A stretch of DNA of 7,056 bases from Candidatus Pacebacteria bacterium CG10_big_fil_rev_8_21_14_0_10_44_11. GTDB lineage: Bacteria > Patescibacteriota > Microgenomatia > UBA1400 > PJMF01. Positions 5,041-7,056 of the stretch are shown in pieces. Under the pieces are notes generated by a model. That model did no database searches. It was given only the letters and a program-made list of their open reading frames with translations, and had not been told where the DNA came from. The stretch is taken from positions 1,345 through 8,400 of the forward strand of contig PFDH01000019.1 in assembly GCA_002772705.1 (NCBI GenBank), read 5' to 3'. Positions within the stretch are counted from its first letter, which is position 1. Each line of letters begins with the position of its first letter. Position numbers and translations under genes: made by a program.

Positions 5041-5985
5041 ATGGCAGCCACTACGCAGTCTCGATTTGTCATTTTTGATGGACACGGATTGATTTACCGC
5101 GCCTACCACGCTTTCCCTCCTCTCAGCACGCCAGAAGGTTTACTCGTCAATGCGGTGTACGGTTTCTCCAGAATTTTACTAACCGCTCTCAACGACCTCC
5201 ATCCAGAATACGTGACCGTGGCTTTTGATCACAAATTGCCCACTAACCGAGCGCAAGCATACAAAAAGTACAAAGCCAACCGGCTTGAGATGCCGGATGA
5301 CCTGAAACCGCAAATTGATTTGGTCAAGCAAGTGGTGACGTCTCTCAGTATTCCTCAGTTTGAAGTGGCTGGTTTTGAGGCCGATGATTTAATTGGTACT
5401 GTCACTAAGCAGCTGAAGAAAAAACCTGGACTAGAGTCAGTGATTGTGACGGGAGACAAAGATTTATTTCAGTTGGTAAATGGCGATGTCCACGTCTGGA
5501 TGCCGGGTCGAGGGAAGGGTAGTACCGATACCGAGTATGACTCAGAAGAAGTGAACCACAAAATGGGGGTCAGGCCCGATCAGATTGTTGATCTAAAAGC
5601 GTTGATGGGTGACGCCTCCGATAACATTCCCGGTATCAAAGGTGTCGGTGCCAAAACTGCCCAAGCCTTGATTCAGCAATTTGAGACCTTAGACGGGGTG
5701 TACACGCGCCTGGCTCAGCTTCAAGAAACTGGCGAAAAAGATCTATTCATCAAAGGCGCCTTGTTTCAAAAATTAGTTGATGGCAAAGACGACGCCTACC
5801 TGAGTCAAAAGCTGGCCACGATTGATCGCCAGGCGCCAATTACGTTTGAGTTAGAACCCTGTCGGGTTTCCAGTTATGATAAGGAGGCAGTTAGTAGTTT
5901 GTTTGAGAAACTTGAATTTAGATCACTAATTAAACTGTTGCCTAAAGATGAGTTTGAGCTTGGTGTTCAGAGTGCTTTGTTTTAG
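5041..5985 (+). CDS. Standalone 5'-3' exonuclease / flap endonuclease (PolA N-terminal type)
   Basis: This 314-residue protein equals the N-terminal 5' nuclease domain of DNA polymerase I, which removes RNA primers and 5' flaps in replication and repair. The metal-binding acidic residues all appear present: D13 in IFDGHG, D63 in VAFDHK, E113, D115 and D116 in GFEADDL, D139 and D141 in TGDKDLF, and D191 and D194 in LMGDASDNIPG. The helix-hairpin-helix GIKGVGAKTA (198-207) binds duplex DNA. R70, Y74 and YKANR (77-81) are the substrate-clamp residues. The end, LFEKLEFRSLIKLLP (287-301), is the hinge that in PolA leads into the 3'-5' exonuclease and polymerase domains. Here it stops at TAG after 13 more residues, and no polymerase follows. 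A split PolA is thus likely, with the polymerase elsewhere or absent. The gene has its own candidate promoter and is followed after 14 bases by a glycosyltransferase. Confidence 0.93.
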   Translation: MAATTQSRFVIFDGHGLIYRAYHAFPPLSTPEGLLVNAVYGFSRILLTALNDLHPEYVTVAFDHKLPTNRAQAYKKYKANRLEMPDDLKPQIDLVKQVVTSLSIPQFEVAGFEADDLIGTVTKQLKKKPGLESVIVTGDKDLFQLVNGDVHVWMPGRGKGSTDTEYDSEEVNHKMGVRPDQIVDLKALMGDASDNIPGIKGVGAKTAQALIQQFETLDGVYTRLAQLQETGEKDLFIKGALFQKLVDGKDDAYLSQKLATIDRQAPITFELEPCRVSSYDKEAVSSLFEKLEFRSLIKLLPKDEFELGVQSALF

Positions 5986-5999
5986 AACAGAGAAAAACG

Positions 6000-7056
6000 A
6001 TGAAGATTGCCCTAGTCCACGATTATCTCAGAGAATATGGCGGCGCCGAGCGGGTACTCGAAGCGCTCCATGATTTATGTCCTGATGCACCAGTCTATAC
6101 AGCTTTTGTTGACTCGGTGGCGCTGGGAATTCACTGGCAGAAGTTTAAGAGTTGGGATCTTCGAGAAACCTGGATCACTGACTTGCCGTTTTATAAGCAA
6201 CTCTATTCTCCCTACCGAATCTTTGCTCCCAAGGCTTTCAAAGATCTTGATTTAGCTGAGTATGAGGTGGTGATTTCCTCGTCAAATGCCTACTTTGCCA
6301 AAGCGGTTCGGGTGCCTAATGGTAAGCACTATTGCTATTGCCACACTCCGGCCAGATCACTGTACGGCTACAGCACGATGAGCGACTGGAAGAAAAACTG
6401 GCTGACAAGAATTGGTGGCTCCTTGATTAATCACTATCTGCGAATGGTTGATTTTGAAGTCGCTCAAAAAGTTGATCAGTTTATTGCCAATTCCAAGGAG
6501 ACTCAACGCCGAATTAAAAAATTTTATCGAAGGGACTCGGTGGTGATTTATCCACCGGTCAATATTCCAGAAAAGATTGATGTTGATGTGCGCAAAAAAG
6601 CACTCAAAAATGGGTATTATTTATATGTTAACCGCTTGGCATTTGCCAAGCACCCAGAGATTGCCGTTCAGGCTTGTACGCAGCTGAGTGTGCCATTAAA
6701 GGTGGTTGGTGACGGCAAGATGCTGGATCAGTTAAAGCAAGTGGCTGGACCAACAATTGAGTTTTGCGGTTCGGTTTCTGATCAGCAACTATTTGAGTTG
6801 TATCAAGGGGCTAGGGCTTTATTGTACCCAGTCGAGGATGAGGATTTTGGGATTGTGCCGGTCGAGGCTCTCGGTCAGGGTGTACCAGTCATTGCCCATA
6901 ACTCGGGTGGTCCCAGGGAAACAATCCAATCCGGGAAAACTGGACTGCTGTTTGATCAGCTTTCGGTTGGGGGATTGATGGAAGCAATCAAAGAAGCAGG
7001 TAAAATAATCTTTAAGCCCACAATTCTTCATAATCAAGCAAAACGTTTTAGCGAAA
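6000..7056 (+). CDS. GT4-family glycosyltransferase, 3' end outside the window
   Basis: From the ATG at 6000 an uninterrupted frame runs to the window end: 352 codons plus one base. The last visible residues are AKRFSE. GT4 enzymes of the GT-B fold transfer a sugar from a nucleotide donor to a glycan or lipid acceptor, usually at the cytoplasmic membrane face. The N-terminal domain has MKIALVHDYLREYGGAERVL (1-20) and VISSSNAYFAKAVRVPNG (91-108), then YCYCHTPARSLYGY (111-124). This pattern recalls WbaZ-like mannosyltransferases, but the donor cannot be read from sequence. The C-terminal domain has R212 and K217 of the donor-phosphate site, VVGDGKM (235-241) and the EX7E motif E281-E289 in EDFGIVPVEALGQGVPVIA. 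Perhaps 15-30 residues are missing. It begins 14 bases after the exonuclease stop with AGAGAAAA upstream. A glycan-synthesis cluster may continue to the right. Confidence 0.92.
   Translation, partial: MKIALVHDYLREYGGAERVLEALHDLCPDAPVYTAFVDSVALGIHWQKFKSWDLRETWITDLPFYKQLYSPYRIFAPKAFKDLDLAEYEVVISSSNAYFAKAVRVPNGKHYCYCHTPARSLYGYSTMSDWKKNWLTRIGGSLINHYLRMVDFEVAQKVDQFIANSKETQRRIKKFYRRDSVVIYPPVNIPEKIDVDVRKKALKNGYYLYVNRLAFAKHPEIAVQACTQLSVPLKVVGDGKMLDQLKQVAGPTIEFCGSVSDQQLFELYQGARALLYPVEDEDFGIVPVEALGQGVPVIAHNSGGPRETIQSGKTGLLFDQLSVGGLMEAIKEAGKIIFKPTILHNQAKRFSE

Noticed and set aside
6037..6255. Short + strand frame inside the glycosyltransferase region
   Set aside because: The frame from 6000 carries clear GT4 motifs without interruption to the window end, so this is an out-of-frame shadow.
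1..7056. CRISPR array, tRNA or rRNA genes
   Set aside because: No regularly spaced direct repeats, no cloverleaf with T-loop consensus and no rRNA-like stretches were seen.

Overview
The window is a densely packed bacterial segment with every recognisable gene on the + strand. The gene set is compact and includes domains that stand alone where most bacteria carry them fused: a free MetRS-type tRNA-binding domain and a free PolA-type 5'-3' exonuclease. All genes use the standard code, all visible stops are TAA or TAG, Shine-Dalgarno sequences are weak or absent, and base composition is moderate. Together these suggest a small-genome lineage of the Patescibacteria/CPR type, perhaps Microgenomates-like. 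This placement is inference; the window holds no rRNA or ribosomal protein to test it.

Layout. Positions 1-149 are an apparent intergenic region with a candidate promoter for the first gene and a possible divergent gene start at the left edge. Next come a tyrosine recombinase (150-1013) and, 16 bases on, a 65-residue protein of unknown function (1030-1227). A gene-free stretch (1228-1440) follows, with a promoter-like sequence and a strongly folded element just before tryptophanyl-tRNA synthetase trpS (1441-2490). A 109-residue tRNA-binding protein (2518-2847) sits 27 bases behind trpS. After a short promoter-bearing gap comes the membrane AAA+ protease ftsH (2945-4870). The whole spacer from ftsH to the next gene (4871-5040) is one long imperfect inverted repeat with a 19-bp perfect outer arm. 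It is followed by the standalone 5'-3' exonuclease (5041-5985) and, 14 bases on, a GT4-family glycosyltransferase that runs off the window end (6000 onward).

The genes cover separate housekeeping jobs: chromosome or element recombination, tRNA charging and binding, membrane protein quality control, primer or flap removal in DNA repair, and surface glycan synthesis. trpS with the tRNA-binding protein, and the exonuclease with the glycosyltransferase, are spaced like co-transcribed pairs. The rest of the order looks like ordinary CPR-style gene packing, not a dedicated pathway.

I saw no obvious defence system, CRISPR array, transposase or phage cassette. The most interesting parts are the two structured intergenic elements (1268-1408 and 4870-5040), the non-canonical active site of the recombinase, and the leucine in the FtsH pore loop.
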